From: Cupriavidus numazuensis
GTDB lineage: Bacteria > Pseudomonadota > Gammaproteobacteria > Burkholderiales > Burkholderiaceae
Direction: 5' to 3'
Assembly: GCF_905397435.1 (NCBI RefSeq)
Contig: NZ_CAJPVI010000016.1
Location: 89,395 to 153,394 of the forward strand
Length of the DNA stretch: 64,000 bases
Shown: in pieces, positions 1 to 9,188 of the stretch
Layout: each line of letters starts with the position of its first letter
How positions within the stretch are numbered: position 1 is the stretch's first letter
Position numbers and translations under genes: made by a program
The notes under the pieces: model-generated
Seen by the model: the letters and a program-made list of their open reading frames with translations, nothing else
What the model was told of the DNA's origin: nothing
Database searches by the model: none

Positions 1-1
1 G

Positions 2-937
2 AAGACTCGCGTGCAGCTGCAGGATACGCATGAGCAGTATCTGTTGTTGGCCGATACGCAGGCCATGACCGACAACGCGCACGATCCCGACAAGGTCCGT
101 CGCAACGTGCTGGAAGTGGCGCTGGACTACCTGGCCGTCGGCATCGACCCGACCAAGACCACCATCACGGTGCAGTCGTACCTGCCGGCACTTGCCGAAC
201 TGACGCTGATGTACCTGAACTTCGTCACGGTCTCGCGCCTGGAGCGCAACCCGACGATCAAGGAAGAGATCCAGGCGCGCGGATTCGGCCGCGACATCCC
301 GGCAGGCTTCATGTGCTATCCGGCTGCGCAGGCCGCGGACATCACCGCGTTCAAGGCCGACATCGTGCCGGTCGGTGAAGACCAGGCTCCGCTGATCGAG
401 CAGACCAACGAGATCGTTCGCCGCATCAACCATCAGGTTGGTCGTGACGTGCTCAAGGAATGCCAGGCCCTGATTCCAAAGTTCGGCCGCCTGCCGGGCG
501 TCGACGGCAAGGCCAAGATGAGCAAGTCGCAGGGCAATGCGATTGCGCTGGGCGCCAGCCCCGAGCAGGTCAAGGCGGCGGTGCACAGCATGTACACCGA
601 TCCGGACCACCTGAAGGTATCCGATCCGGGCAAGGTCGAAGGCAATATGGTGTTCACTTACCTCGATGCCTTTGATCCGAATACCGAAGAAGTCGAAGAG
701 CTCAAGGCGCACTATCGCCGAGGCGGCCTGGGCGACATGGTGCTCAAGCGCCGTGTCGAAGGCGTGCTGAACGAACTGCTGGGCCCGATTCGCGAGCGCC
801 GTGAGCAACTCGCCAAGGATCCGGACTATGTGTTTGATCTGCTGCGCGAAGGGACTAACCGGGCCAAGGCCATTACCCAGCAGACGCTGGATGAGGTGCG
901 GGAGGCGTTGGGGATGTTCTCGTTTGGTAGTCGCTGA
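2..937 (+). CDS. trpS: Tryptophan--tRNA ligase, C-terminal part (5' end outside window)
   Basis: Class I aminoacyl-tRNA synthetase that charges tRNA-Trp in the cytoplasm. The frame is open from base 2 to a TGA at 937, so the gene begins before the window and the N-terminal HIGH-type segment is missing. The retained part starts just after the nucleotide-binding signature region (RVQLQDTHEQ...) and carries the class I KMSKS loop (AKMSKSQGNAI, near base 515-545), followed by the helical anticodon-binding region. A repeat element and a strong terminator follow, so it is the last gene of its transcript. The family call is secure; only the start is unknown. Confidence 0.95.
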   Translation, partial: KTRVQLQDTHEQYLLLADTQAMTDNAHDPDKVRRNVLEVALDYLAVGIDPTKTTITVQSYLPALAELTLMYLNFVTVSRLERNPTIKEEIQARGFGRDIPAGFMCYPAAQAADITAFKADIVPVGEDQAPLIEQTNEIVRRINHQVGRDVLKECQALIPKFGRLPGVDGKAKMSKSQGNAIALGASPEQVKAAVHSMYTDPDHLKVSDPGKVEGNMVFTYLDAFDPNTEEVEELKAHYRRGGLGDMVLKRRVEGVLNELLGPIRERREQLAKDPDYVFDLLREGTNRAKAITQQTLDEVREALGMFSFGSR

Positions 938-959
938 CAGAGTCAAAGCTGCGAGTGTT

Positions 960-1094
960 GTCTCCCCTCTCCCATTTATGGGAGAGGGGCGGGGGAGAGG
1001 GCAGGAGTCCCCACGAAGTGAGGCGCTACTGTGCTTGCCATGCGCCTGCCCTCTCCCCCAACCCCTCTCCCGCAAGCGGGAGAGGGGAGCAAAC
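960..1094. repeat. GAGAGGGG-type intergenic palindromic repeat, copy 1
   Basis: Composite inverted repeat. Two palindromes built on CCCCTCTCCC / GGGAGAGGGG lie back to back around a spacer of about 45 bases. Two further copies are present at 53464-53590 and 54555-54686. All three are in gaps between genes. The arms are well conserved and the central spacer is variable, as in REP/BIME-type elements. There is no coding capacity. It may form long RNA stems in the trpS 3' UTR. Confidence 0.85.
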
Positions 1095-1128
1095 AAGCTG
1101 GCATGCCAGGTTTGTCAGCAATCTGAAC

Positions 1129-1153
1129 GCGCGGGTTCTCCGCGCTTTTTTTT
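1129..1153 (+). terminator. Rho-independent terminator after trpS
   Basis: A GCGCGG stem (1129-1134) pairs with CCGCGC (1140-1145) around a 5-nt loop and is followed by eight T residues. It is oriented to stop plus-strand transcription coming out of trpS and lies 20 bases before the end of the convergent transporter gene. Confidence 0.9.
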
Positions 1154-1172
1154 CATGCCTGGATCCTGTGTC

Positions 1173-2078
1173 TCAGGTACGGCGGTTCACCAGCACGATC
1201 CCGCATAGCACCAGCAACGCCGCCACAGCAAACCGCGGCCCCACCGCGTCGTGCATCAGCACCACACCGAACGCCACGCCAAACAGCGGCGTCAGGAACG
1301 AGAACACCGACAACCGCGACGCCAGATACCGGCGCAGCAGCCAGAACCAGGCGAGATAGCTCGCAAACGCTATCAGCACCGACTGGTAGAACAGGCTGGC
1401 CAGCACCATGCCGTTGACCTGCACGCTCTCGGCCTGTCCAGCCATCAACGCCATAGCCAACAGCAGCACGCCGGATACCGCGAGCTGATAGAGCAACGTC
1501 TTGCTGGCCGGCGCACTCGCCAGCGGCGTCGCACGCACGACGACGGTGGTCGCCGCCCACAGCAAGCCCGCCACCACCCCCAGCGCATCGCCAGCCAGCG
1601 TGTTGCCGTGCGCGGATGTAGCCGTCATGCCATCGGCAAACGCGAGCACAATGCCGCAGAAGGCCAGCACGACGCCGAGCCACTGGCCACGGTGCAGCCG
1701 CTCGCCGGCCACGGCGAAATGCAGCCCGATCGCTGTGAAGATCGGCGCGGTGTACAGGAACACCGCCATGCGCGATGCCGTGGTGTGGCCGAGCCCGACG
1801 AAGATACAGAAGAACTCGGCACCGAACAGCAGCCCTGCGAGCAGGCCTGCGCCGAGCGTGCCATCACGCCGCCAGATCGGCGTGCCGCGCCACGCGGCAA
1901 AACCGAACACCAGCAGCGCTGCAACGGCGGACCGCACGCCCGCCTGAAGTACCGCGCCCATCAGCGGCGCGGTCAGCTTGATGACGACCTGCTGCAGTCC
2001 CCAGGCGGCGCACAGCACCACCATCAGACCGATGGCGGCGCCATCGAGCGGGCGCCGGCTCAGGGTTTGCGCGTCCAT
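1173..2078 (-). CDS. EamA/DMT-superfamily inner-membrane transporter
   Basis: 301 residues, made almost entirely of about ten hydrophobic helices with the internal two-fold repeat typical of EamA (drug/metabolite) transporters. The first half begins at IGLMVVLCAAWGLQQV and the second near ALGVVAGLLWAATTVVVRA. The WG motif in the first helix is characteristic of the family. The substrate cannot be told from sequence; relatives export amino acids, metabolites or toxic compounds. It starts 11 bases after the gloA stop on the same strand, so the two are probably cotranscribed. That suggests, but does not prove, a link with metabolite detoxification. Confidence 0.85.
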   Translation of the reverse strand: MDAQTLSRRPLDGAAIGLMVVLCAAWGLQQVVIKLTAPLMGAVLQAGVRSAVAALLVFGFAAWRGTPIWRRDGTLGAGLLAGLLFGAEFFCIFVGLGHTTASRMAVFLYTAPIFTAIGLHFAVAGERLHRGQWLGVVLAFCGIVLAFADGMTATSAHGNTLAGDALGVVAGLLWAATTVVVRATPLASAPASKTLLYQLAVSGVLLLAMALMAGQAESVQVNGMVLASLFYQSVLIAFASYLAWFWLLRRYLASRLSVFSFLTPLFGVAFGVVLMHDAVGPRFAVAALLVLCGIVLVNRRT

Positions 2079-2089
2079 GCCGGGCGCGC

Positions 2090-2497
2090 TCAGGGACGGC
2101 CGGCGTCGCGCGTGGAATGGCGCTCGATCAGTTCGATCTTGTAGCCGTCCGGGTCTTCGACGAAGGCGATCACGGTGGTACCGCCCTTGACCGGACCGGC
2201 TTCACGCGTGACCTTGCCGCCCGCTACGCGGATGCGGTCGCAGGCCGCGGCGGCGTTGTCGGTTTCCAGCGCGATATGGCCGTAGGCGGTGCCGAGGTCA
2301 TACTGATCGACGCCGTAGTTGTAGGTCAGTTCCAGTACCGCGGTCTCGCTTTCCGGGCCATAGCCGACGAAGGCCAGGCGGTACTTGTATTCCGGGTTGT
2401 CGCTCTGGCGCAGCAGCTGCATGCCGAGCACGCGGGTGTAGAAATCGATGGAGCGCTGCAGGTCGCCGACGCGCAGCATGGTGTGGAGGAGTCGCAT
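2090..2497 (-). CDS. gloA: Lactoylglutathione lyase (glyoxalase I)
   Basis: 135 residues, the normal length for bacterial GloA. The enzyme isomerises the methylglyoxal-glutathione hemithioacetal to S-lactoylglutathione in the cytosol. The two beta-alpha-beta-beta-beta glyoxalase modules are visible. Metal ligands appear as His5 (LLHTMLRV), Glu in VLELTYNYG, His in YGHIALETD and Glu in GYKIELIER. It is the first gene of a probable two-gene unit with the DMT transporter downstream. Assignment is confident from the near-complete match to the GloA pattern. Confidence 0.95.
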   Translation of the reverse strand: MRLLHTMLRVGDLQRSIDFYTRVLGMQLLRQSDNPEYKYRLAFVGYGPESETAVLELTYNYGVDQYDLGTAYGHIALETDNAAAACDRIRVAGGKVTREAGPVKGGTTVIAFVEDPDGYKIELIERHSTRDAGRP

Positions 2498-2608
2498 TTG
2501 AGATGCCCTATGGGTCGGGTCGTTCTTGGAGGGAGTGCGTCATTTTAGTGCGTTTGCGCGAAACGCACCGGCGGACGAGCAGGGCGGCTGCGCGCGCGAA
2601 ACAACGGC

Positions 2609-3469
2609 TCAGAACGTCGGAAGCAGCTCGGGCGGATGCGCGCGCAGCTGCGCACGCGCGTCGCGGAATTCCGGGAAGATCGATTCCACGGTTTCCCAGA
2701 AGCGCGGGCCGTGATTCATCTCCTTGAGGTGCGCCAGTTCGTGCGCCGCGACATAGTCGATCATCGACATCGGGAAGTGCATGAGCCGCCAGTTCAGGCG
2801 GATCTTGCCGTCCGCGGTGCAGCTGCCCCAGCGCGTGGCCGCAGAGGTCAGCGCGAATCCCGTGTGGCGCACGCCCAGGCGCTCGGCGTAGACGTCGAGC
2901 CGCTGGGGCAGCAGGCGGCGTGCCTGCTGCTGCAGCCAGCTCTGGACGCGGTCCTTGATCTGTTGCTCGTCGGCGTGCGCGGGGAGCGACAGGTGCAGGA
3001 TCCGGGTCTCGCCATTGAACAGCACCGCGCCGATTGGCGACTCGAGCGACAGCGTGATGGTTTGCCCGAGGAAGGGCAGGTTGGCACCATCGCGCCATTG
3101 CACGGTCGGCAGCACGCGCTTCGATTCACGCTGGCGCCACTCGGCTAGCTTGGTGAAGATCCAGCGCTGTTTCTCGAAGATCGCGGATTCGACGTCGGCG
3201 ATCGTGACCCAGCGCGGCGCCGTAATCGACAGGCCGCGGTCATCGACGGTGAAGCCGATCGTGCGGCGTGACGAGCGCTTGAGCCCGTAGTGCAGCGTGT
3301 GTTCGCCGACCTGGAGCCTGCGCGCATCGGGCTGCCGCGCAGGCCATGCGGCAGCAGTCGGCTCGGGAGCCTGCGGTGCCAGCCCGGCGACGATCCCCTG
3401 GCCGCTGTCGGTCAGCGGCAGTTCCAGCTGTGCGCCGGGGGGGTCGTGGGGCGGGCGCAGCAAGCTCAT
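2609..3469 (-). CDS. YgjP/SprT-like zinc metallopeptidase domain protein (DUF45)
   Basis: 286 residues. The DUF45/YgjP domain fills the C-terminal two thirds, with zinc-binding HELAH at about residues 243-247, the third ligand His near 253 in MNHGPRFW, and the family WGSC motif at about 214-217. The first 50 residues are Pro/Ala-rich and probably disordered. I place the start at 3469 because its ATG overlaps the stop of the upstream acyltransferase in an ATGA arrangement; an in-frame ATG at 3673 lies inside that gene. The physiological role of this family is poorly defined (presumed cytosolic protease). Confidence 0.85.
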   Translation of the reverse strand: MSLLRPPHDPPGAQLELPLTDSGQGIVAGLAPQAPEPTAAAWPARQPDARRLQVGEHTLHYGLKRSSRRTIGFTVDDRGLSITAPRWVTIADVESAIFEKQRWIFTKLAEWRQRESKRVLPTVQWRDGANLPFLGQTITLSLESPIGAVLFNGETRILHLSLPAHADEQQIKDRVQSWLQQQARRLLPQRLDVYAERLGVRHTGFALTSAATRWGSCTADGKIRLNWRLMHFPMSMIDYVAAHELAHLKEMNHGPRFWETVESIFPEFRDARAQLRAHPPELLPTF

Positions 3470-4215
3470 GCAGCGGCTTTCCGGTAACTCTGCGAGTCGA
3501 TGCGGCGCATGTCGTGCTCGATCCAGTTGCGCACTTCCTGGTTGAGCTGGTCGGCGGTCTTGTTGGCCGACGGGATCGACGGTCCGATGGAGATCGTGAT
3601 CGTGCCCGGGTACTTGAGGAAGGAGTTGCGCGGCCACACACGGCCCGAGTTCACGGCCATCGGGATCACCCATGCGCCGGTTTCCACGGCGAGCCGGGCG
3701 CCGCCGCTCTTGTAGCGCGGATTTTCCAGGCCGGACGGCGTACGCGTGCCCTCGGGGAACATGATGATCCAGGCGCCTTCGGCGAGGCGCTCACGACCCT
3801 GCCGTGCGGCGGAGGAGAACGCCTTGGTGCCTTCCTTGCGGTTGATGTGCACCATCTTCAGCATGCCGAGCGCCCAGCCGAAGAACGGCACCAGCAGCAA
3901 CTCGCGCTTGAAGACGTAGCACAGCGGCTTGGGCATCAGCGCGACATAGGCCACGGTTTCCCACGCGGACTGGTGCTTGGAGAGCAGCACCACGGGCTTG
4001 TCGAGCATCTCGTCGAGATGCTGGCGGCCTTCCATCTGGTAGCGGATGCCGCATAGCACGCGCGCGGCACCGATCACCAGGCGGGTCCAGCCGCGCACGA
4101 AGTCGAAGCGCCGCGCCGCGTTCAGGAACGGAAACACGATAAAGCAGGTGCACGCGTAGGGAGGCGTCAGTACCAGCAGGTACAGCGCGAACAGAAAGGA
4201 ACGCAAAAAAATCAT
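3466..4215 (-). CDS. plsC: 1-acylglycerol-3-phosphate acyltransferase (PlsC family)
   Basis: 249 residues. The enzyme acylates lysophosphatidate to phosphatidate in phospholipid synthesis at the inner membrane. An N-terminal hydrophobic segment (FLFALYLLVL) precedes the acyltransferase domain. The catalytic HX4D motif appears as KHQSAWET (His with Glu rather than Asp at the last position) and the substrate-binding motif as MFPEGTRTPSG. Start chosen at MIFLRSF (4215) because the upstream in-frame extension overlaps gmhB. It lies 40 bases after gmhB and is translationally coupled to the metallopeptidase. HxxxxE instead of HxxxxD is seen in some family members and does not by itself imply loss of activity. 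Confidence 0.88.
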   Translation of the reverse strand: MIFLRSFLFALYLLVLTPPYACTCFIVFPFLNAARRFDFVRGWTRLVIGAARVLCGIRYQMEGRQHLDEMLDKPVVLLSKHQSAWETVAYVALMPKPLCYVFKRELLLVPFFGWALGMLKMVHINRKEGTKAFSSAARQGRERLAEGAWIIMFPEGTRTPSGLENPRYKSGGARLAVETGAWVIPMAVNSGRVWPRNSFLKYPGTITISIGPSIPSANKTADQLNQEVRNWIEHDMRRIDSQSYRKAAA

Positions 4216-4255
4216 CGAGGGGGCGCTTGATAGGGGGCTGGCGAAGCAGCGGGAA

Positions 4256-4834
4256 TCAGGACGAGGTTGCGCGGGGTTGGCCATCGCCGCCGGACAGCCA
4301 GCGGGCGAACGCGCGCAGGTCGTCATGGACGCGTGTGCCGGGCGGCAGGCCGCCCTTGTCCAGCGTCTTCTGGCCTTTGCCGGTGAGGACCAGGTGCGGC
4401 GTGCAGCCGACCGCCACGCCGGCCTCCAGATCGCGCAGCGAGTCGCCGACGATCGGCACGCCCTTGAGTTCGATGCCGAACCGTTCGCTGATCTGGTCGA
4501 GCAGGCCAGGCTTGGGCTTGCGGCAATCGCAACCGTCGGCCGCGGTATGCGGGCAGAAGAACACCGCGTCCACACGCCCGCCGAGGTGCGCCAGCGCCTT
4601 GTACATCTTTTCGTGCATGCCGTTGAGCGCGCTCATCTCGAACAGGCCGCGGCCGATGCCCGACTGATTGCTGGCGACAACCACGCGGTAGCCCGCCTGG
4701 TTCATCGCGGCGATGGCTTCGAGGCTGCCTTCGATCGGCACCCATTCGTCGGGCGATTTGACGAACTGGTCGCTGTCGAGGTTGATGACCCCGTCGCGAT
4801 CCAGGACGACGAATTTGGGCGGTGTCTGCGGCAT
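4256..4834 (-). CDS. gmhB: D-glycero-beta-D-manno-heptose-1,7-bisphosphate 7-phosphatase
   Basis: 192 residues, a HAD-superfamily phosphatase of the ADP-heptose pathway for LPS inner core. Motif I is DRDGVINLDSD near the N-terminus. The zinc-binding cysteine/histidine cluster that marks GmhB is seen as CPHTAADGCDC. Motif II is within VVASNQSGIGRG. Length and motifs fit the family well. It lies between glyS and plsC on the same strand; waaF (44.8 kb), which uses the pathway's product, is elsewhere in the window. Confidence 0.93.
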   Translation of the reverse strand: MPQTPPKFVVLDRDGVINLDSDQFVKSPDEWVPIEGSLEAIAAMNQAGYRVVVASNQSGIGRGLFEMSALNGMHEKMYKALAHLGGRVDAVFFCPHTAADGCDCRKPKPGLLDQISERFGIELKGVPIVGDSLRDLEAGVAVGCTPHLVLTGKGQKTLDKGGLPPGTRVHDDLRAFARWLSGGDGQPRATSS

Positions 4835-4879
4835 GTCTGGCGTCCGGTTGGCGGTGGCGTGATGGCGTGGGCAGGGCGA

Positions 4880-7012
4880 TCAGGCCGCCAGCTTGGAGAT
4901 GTCGGCCACGCGGTTGGCCAGCGCGTGCAGCGAGGCCAGCAGTGCGAGGCGGTTGGCGCGCAGCTGCACGTCCTCGGCCATCACCATCACGTTGTCGAAG
5001 AAGCCGTCGACGGCTTCACGCAGCTGGGCCAGGTCGCGCAGCGCGCTGGTGAAGTCGCCACGCGCGAACGCGGCTTCCGCTTCCGGACGCACGCGTTCGA
5101 TGGCGCCGTGCAGCGCGCGTTCGGCATCTTCCTGGAACAGGGCCGGGTTGACCGCGGCGATGTCCTGCGCGGCTTCGGCGTTCTTCTTCAGGATGTTCGT
5201 GATGCGCTTGTTGGCGGCGGCCAGTGCCTCGGCTTCCGGCAGCGCGGCGAACGTGCGCACGGCTTCCAGGCGGCCGAGCACATCGTGCAGCTGCTGCGGG
5301 CGCAGGCTCACCACGGCCTCGACTTCATTCGTGGTGTAGCCCTTGTCCTTCAGGTAACCGCGCACACGGTCATAAAGGAAGTCGGCAATCTCGTCGGGTG
5401 CCGGCTTGACGGCCGGCACGCCGGCAAAGGCTTGCTGGGTCAGCGCGAGCAGCGCGTCGACGGACAGGGCCAGCGGCTTCTCGATCAGCATGCGCAGGAT
5501 GCCCAGCGCGTGGCGGCGCAGCGCGAACGGATCCTTTTCGCCGGTGGGCTGCAGGCCGATGCCCCAGATGCCGACCAGCGTCTCGAGCTTGTCCGCGAGC
5601 GCCACGGCGGTGCTGACGGCGCCTTCAGGCAGCGCGTCGCCGGCAAAGCGCGGGCGGTAGTGCTCGGAGCAGGCCAGCGCCACATCCTCGGCTTCATCGT
5701 CGTGGCGCGCGTAGTACGTGCCCATGGTGCCTTGCAGCTCGGGGAACTCGCCGACCATATCGGTCAGCAGGTCCGCCTTGGCCAGTTCGGCGCCGCGCAT
5801 GGCGGCGGCCTTGTCGACGGCGACGCCCGAGGCATTCATTGCATCGGCGATATGGCCGGCGATCTGCTGCAGGCGCTGCACGCGGTCAAGCTGCGTGCCG
5901 ATCTTGTTGTGGTAGACCACGCTCGCAAGCTGCGGCACGCGCGAGGCCAGCGTCTTCTTGCGGTCCTGGTCGAAGAAGAACTTGGCATCGGCCAAGCGCG
6001 GACGCACCACGCGCTCGTTGCCGGTGATGATCGACTGCGGCGTTTCGGTAGCGAGGTTGGAAACGATCAGGAAGCGGTTACGCAGATGGCCTTCGGCATC
6101 GGTCAGCGCGAAGTACTTCTGGTTCGTCTGCATGGTCAGGATCAGGCATTCCTGCGGCACGGCCAGGAAGGCTTCCTCGAAATGGCACGCGTAGACCACC
6201 GGCCATTCCACCAGCGAGTTCACTTCGTCGAGCAGCGCTTCGGGCATCACGACCTGGTCGGCCCCTGCGGCCTTCAGCAGTTGCTCGCGGATCGATTCGC
6301 GGCGCTGCGCGTAGCTCGCGATCACCTTGCCCTGCTCGAGCAGCGTGTCGGCGTACTGCGTCGCGTGCGCGATCTCGAACGCGCCGTGCGACAGGAAGCG
6401 GTGGCCCTGCGTCAGGTTGCTGGCCGGCAGGCCGAGCACGGTAACGGGCACGATTTCGCTGCCGAACAGCGCGATCAGCCGGTGCGCGGGGCGCACGAAG
6501 TGCACCGTTTCGCCGCCCGGGCGCTGGTAGCTCATCACCTTCGGGATCGGCAGCTTGCCGATGGTGTCGTCCAGCGCGGCCTGCAGGCCGGCCGCGAGTT
6601 CGGCACCCTTGGCGGTGTAGCGGTAGAAGAAGGCCTCGGCCTTGCCGTCGGAGGCACGCTCCAGCGTCTGCCAGTCGATGTCGGCCACGCCGACGGATTT
6701 GGCCAGCGCGGCAAGCTTCTTGGCCAGCGGCGCGGTGGGTTCGCCGTTGGCGCCCAGCGCCACGGTCAGCGGCAGGACCTTCTCGCGCTGCTCGCGGTCG
6801 GGCGCGCTGCGGCGCACGCCGGTCACCAGCGCGGCCAGGCGGCGCGGCGAAGCATAGGGCGTGACAGCGGCATCGGTTTCAAGCAGGTCGCGCTCGCGCA
6901 GGCCGGCGAACAGGCCCTGCGCGAAGGCGTCGCCCAGGCGCGCCAGGGCCTTCGGGGGCAGCTCTTCGGTGAACAGTTCGATCAGCAGCGAGTCGGTCAT
7001 GGGTTGCGACAT
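4880..7012 (-). CDS. glyS: Glycine--tRNA ligase, beta subunit
   Basis: 710 residues, full length for the beta chain of the bacterial alpha2-beta2 glycyl-tRNA synthetase. It begins [23 protein letters not shown], the typical N-terminus; a second Met at residue 5 is a possible alternative start. The C-terminal part holds the HD-like and anticodon-binding regions ([11 protein letters not shown]...). It lies downstream of glyQ, separated from it by a short secreted-protein gene that has been placed between the two subunits. A very long plus-strand frame over this gene is a codon-bias shadow. Confidence 0.96.
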   Translation of the reverse strand: MSQPMTDSLLIELFTEELPPKALARLGDAFAQGLFAGLRERDLLETDAAVTPYASPRRLAALVTGVRRSAPDREQREKVLPLTVALGANGEPTAPLAKKLAALAKSVGVADIDWQTLERASDGKAEAFFYRYTAKGAELAAGLQAALDDTIGKLPIPKVMSYQRPGGETVHFVRPAHRLIALFGSEIVPVTVLGLPASNLTQGHRFLSHGAFEIAHATQYADTLLEQGKVIASYAQRRESIREQLLKAAGADQVVMPEALLDEVNSLVEWPVVYACHFEEAFLAVPQECLILTMQTNQKYFALTDAEGHLRNRFLIVSNLATETPQSIITGNERVVRPRLADAKFFFDQDRKKTLASRVPQLASVVYHNKIGTQLDRVQRLQQIAGHIADAMNASGVAVDKAAAMRGAELAKADLLTDMVGEFPELQGTMGTYYARHDDEAEDVALACSEHYRPRFAGDALPEGAVSTAVALADKLETLVGIWGIGLQPTGEKDPFALRRHALGILRMLIEKPLALSVDALLALTQQAFAGVPAVKPAPDEIADFLYDRVRGYLKDKGYTTNEVEAVVSLRPQQLHDVLGRLEAVRTFAALPEAEALAAANKRITNILKKNAEAAQDIAAVNPALFQEDAERALHGAIERVRPEAEAAFARGDFTSALRDLAQLREAVDGFFDNVMVMAEDVQLRANRLALLASLHALANRVADISKLAA

Positions 7013-7047
7013 GAATCGTTTCCAACAAGTTGTGGCACGCGCTGCAA

Positions 7048-7677
7048 TCAGCAGCGCGGCTCAAGATTAGGTTCGACTCCGGAGAGCAGCCAGAGGCCGT
7101 TCTGTTGCCGGAATTGCAGCGTGGTGGACGCGCACTGCGCCACGGCTACGGCACTGGCCGCGCCGTTGCTGGCGGCGCCGCGGGTGCCCGCGGCCGGAAA
7201 GCGCGCTTCGATGCGGCGCAGCCGCTTGTCGTAGCGGATTTCGTCGATGCGTCCGCCCACCCAGAAATCTATCTTCGGCGGTAGTTGCGCGGCCGAGTAG
7301 TAGGTGCGCACGACGCGGCGTGGCCGTCCATTGCGGTCTTCCGTCTCGACCCAGGTCAGCGGATAGCGGATCGCGCTCTCGTACGCGCGCAGCGGCACCC
7401 GGTGCCAGCCAAGATCGCGCGAGCCGGACAGGTCGCAGGCAAACGACCGCACCAGCTGCGTCCACTGGTCGAGCGCGTTCAGCGACGGCCGCCAGTGGCG
7501 TGCCATGGCAAGCTGCAGCGCCTGCGGGTCGGCTTCGCAAACGTTGGACAGCTCGGCCGGCAACAGCAGCGCCTGCGGGCTGGGCGCGGCTTGTGCGCGC
7601 GCGGCGGCACCAGCCGGCGCCGTCACCACGGCCATTGCCAGGGCGCAGCACAGTGCGCTGCGCGCGAGCACCGTCAT
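7048..7677 (-). CDS. Exported hypothetical protein between glyQ and glyS
   Basis: 209 residues from the ATG at 7677, which overlaps the glyQ stop in ATGA; a start 18 bases further upstream is also open. The N-terminus is a signal peptide ([27 protein letters not shown]), so the product is periplasmic or surface-located. The body has a few aromatic clusters ([23 protein letters not shown]) and cysteines but no motif I recognise. Its place between the two glycyl-tRNA synthetase subunits looks positional rather than functional. Confidence 0.8.
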   Translation of the reverse strand: MTVLARSALCCALAMAVVTAPAGAAARAQAAPSPQALLLPAELSNVCEADPQALQLAMARHWRPSLNALDQWTQLVRSFACDLSGSRDLGWHRVPLRAYESAIRYPLTWVETEDRNGRPRRVVRTYYSAAQLPPKIDFWVGGRIDEIRYDKRLRRIEARFPAAGTRGAASNGAASAVAVAQCASTTLQFRQQNGLWLLSGVEPNLEPRC

Positions 7678-8612
7678 GCCTTGGCCCCGCCGCACATCGG
7701 GAAGCCCAGCGCTTCACGCGAGTCGTAGTAGGCCTGCGCCACCTGGCGTGAAAGATTGCGGATGCGGCCGATATAGGCGGCGCGCTCGGTCACGGAAATC
7801 GCGCCGCGTGCGTCCAGCAGGTTGAACGTGTGAGCGGCCTTGAGCACCTGTTCGTAGGCGGGCAGGGCCAGGCGAGCGCCGGTGACGGCCTGTTCTTCCG
7901 TGCCGGTATCCCCCATCAGGCGCTTCGCCTCGCCCTCATGCTCGGCAAAATGGCGGAACAGGATTTCGGTGTTGCTGTGCTCGAAGTTGTACGTCGACTG
8001 CTCGACCTCGTTCTGGTGGTAGACGTCGCCGTAGGTCAGGCGGCGCGTTTCGCCGTTCTCTTCCCACTCGGTCCACACCAGGTCATAGACGTTCTCGACC
8101 TTCTGCAGGTACATCGCCAGACGCTCGATGCCGTAGGTGATCTCGCCCGTGATCGGCTTGCAGTCGATGCCGCCGACCTGCTGGAAGTAGGTGAACTGCG
8201 TCACTTCCATGCCGTTGAGCCAGACTTCCCAGCCCAGGCCCCATGCGCCCAGGGTCGGGTTCTCCCAGTCGTCCTCGACGAAGCGGATGTCGTTCTGCTT
8301 GAGATCCAGACCGAGCGCCTCGAGCGAGCCGAGGTACAGCTCAAGGATGTTCTCCGGCGCCGGCTTGAGCACGACCTGGTACTGGTAGTAGTGCTGCAGA
8401 CGGTTGGGGTTCTCGCCGTAGCGGCCATCCTTGGGACGGCGCGACGGCTGCACGTAGGCCGCACGCCACGGCTCGGGCCCGATCGCGCGCAGGAAGGTGT
8501 GCACGTGCGAAGTTCCCGCGCCGACCTCCAGATCGATAGGTTGCAGGAGTGCGCAGCCCTGCCGGTCCCAGTAGGCCTGCAGGGTCAGAATCATTTGTTG
8601 GAAGGTCAGCAT
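7674..8612 (-). CDS. glyQ: Glycine--tRNA ligase, alpha subunit
   Basis: 312 residues, the catalytic class II subunit. The start [20 protein letters not shown] (8612) is the invariant N-terminus of the family; the frame is open ten codons further but those residues are not part of the conserved protein. Other hallmark strings are [25 protein letters not shown] and the C-terminal [19 protein letters not shown] possible minus-strand -10 element (TAGAAT, complement of 8716-8721) lies about 105 bases upstream. Confidence 0.97.
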   Translation of the reverse strand: MLTFQQMILTLQAYWDRQGCALLQPIDLEVGAGTSHVHTFLRAIGPEPWRAAYVQPSRRPKDGRYGENPNRLQHYYQYQVVLKPAPENILELYLGSLEALGLDLKQNDIRFVEDDWENPTLGAWGLGWEVWLNGMEVTQFTYFQQVGGIDCKPITGEITYGIERLAMYLQKVENVYDLVWTEWEENGETRRLTYGDVYHQNEVEQSTYNFEHSNTEILFRHFAEHEGEAKRLMGDTGTEEQAVTGARLALPAYEQVLKAAHTFNLLDARGAISVTERAAYIGRIRNLSRQVAQAYYDSREALGFPMCGGAKA

Positions 8613-8832
8613 AGGGGAGGCTAGATCGGGATCCCGCCGCAATGCCGCGCCCTTACAGGCGCGGGCTGCAAATAAAGTGCAGCGGGCGACGCATTCGGTT
8701 GGTGCTAAACCCTGAATTCTATCGGTTTTTTAGCCACTGGCCTGCGTTTGCGGGGACACACGCCATGTCGGGCTTTCGCAACGCATGGGGAAAACACCGA
8801 CGGGGATTTCAGGGGGGGCTTACCCTTGCCGA

Positions 8833-8852
8833 TAATGTTTTTGTATACAGTA
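8833..8852 (+). promoter_or_regulatory. LexA-like (SOS) box in the glyQ-lnt gap
   Basis: The 20-base site TAATGTTTTTGTATACAGTA matches the LexA pattern TACTG-N10-CAGTA except for A in place of the first C. It is identical at 18 of 20 positions to the box in front of recA in this window (28243-28262). A TTGCCG hexamer, which resembles a -35 element, lies just upstream at 8826-8831. The nearest downstream plus-strand ORF with a good ribosome-binding site is at 8969. Functional status is inferred. Confidence 0.55.
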
Positions 8853-8968
8853 TTAACAAGCAACCTGCATACAGAGTTGCGAAGGACAGTGGACACCGAT
8901 GCCGCGCAAGCTGCACGAAATGTCCGTTTGGGGGATTCCGCTGTCAGCTATCAATGGGGACATGGGTC

Positions 8969-9061
8969 ATGGCACTTCTTTCTCGCAAACCTTACCTGCT
9001 CGCCATCGCGGTCATGATCGCCGCGGCAGCCGTTTCGGCTGTGACGAGCCTGCTTGGCTGA
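8969..9061 (+). CDS. Candidate 30-residue hydrophobic small protein
   Basis: ATG at 8969 with a GGGGA Shine-Dalgarno-like element 8 bases upstream (8956-8960) and a TGA at 9059-9061. The peptide begins MALLSRKPYLLAIAVMI and continues as an Ala/Val-rich hydrophobic stretch ending SLLG. This is a single predicted transmembrane helix with a positive N-terminus (Arg6, Lys7). It starts 117 bases downstream of the LexA-like box. Size and composition resemble SOS-induced toxins such as TisB, though there is no sequence identity. An inverted repeat (9083-9091 with 9104-9112) follows the stop. Homology was not tested; it could be a chance ORF. Confidence 0.4.
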   Translation: MALLSRKPYLLAIAVMIAAAAVSAVTSLLG

Positions 9062-9188
9062 TTCGCCAGGCCGCTGCGATACGGCATTGCCGGGCAACAC
9101 CATGGCAATGCCCGAGGCTGGCCGCGCCTCGCACTACCCGTGACGGACGCGTCCTGCTACACCTGCCGCCTGTGATCGCACAGGTGCC

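Noticed and set aside
960..1094. CRISPR-like array
   Set aside because: The repeats are inverted palindromic arms in single dispersed copies, not direct repeats with regular spacers.
4277..7234. Very long plus-strand reading frame opposite glyS; similar long frames at 10898-13915, 13534-15339 and 58722-60512
   Set aside because: They mirror confidently identified genes on the other strand, have His/Arg/Gln-rich composition typical of GC-bias shadows and no recognisable motif.
8865..8874. CTGCATACAG as a second LexA-like site
   Set aside because: The spacing between CTG and CAG is 4, not 10 bases.
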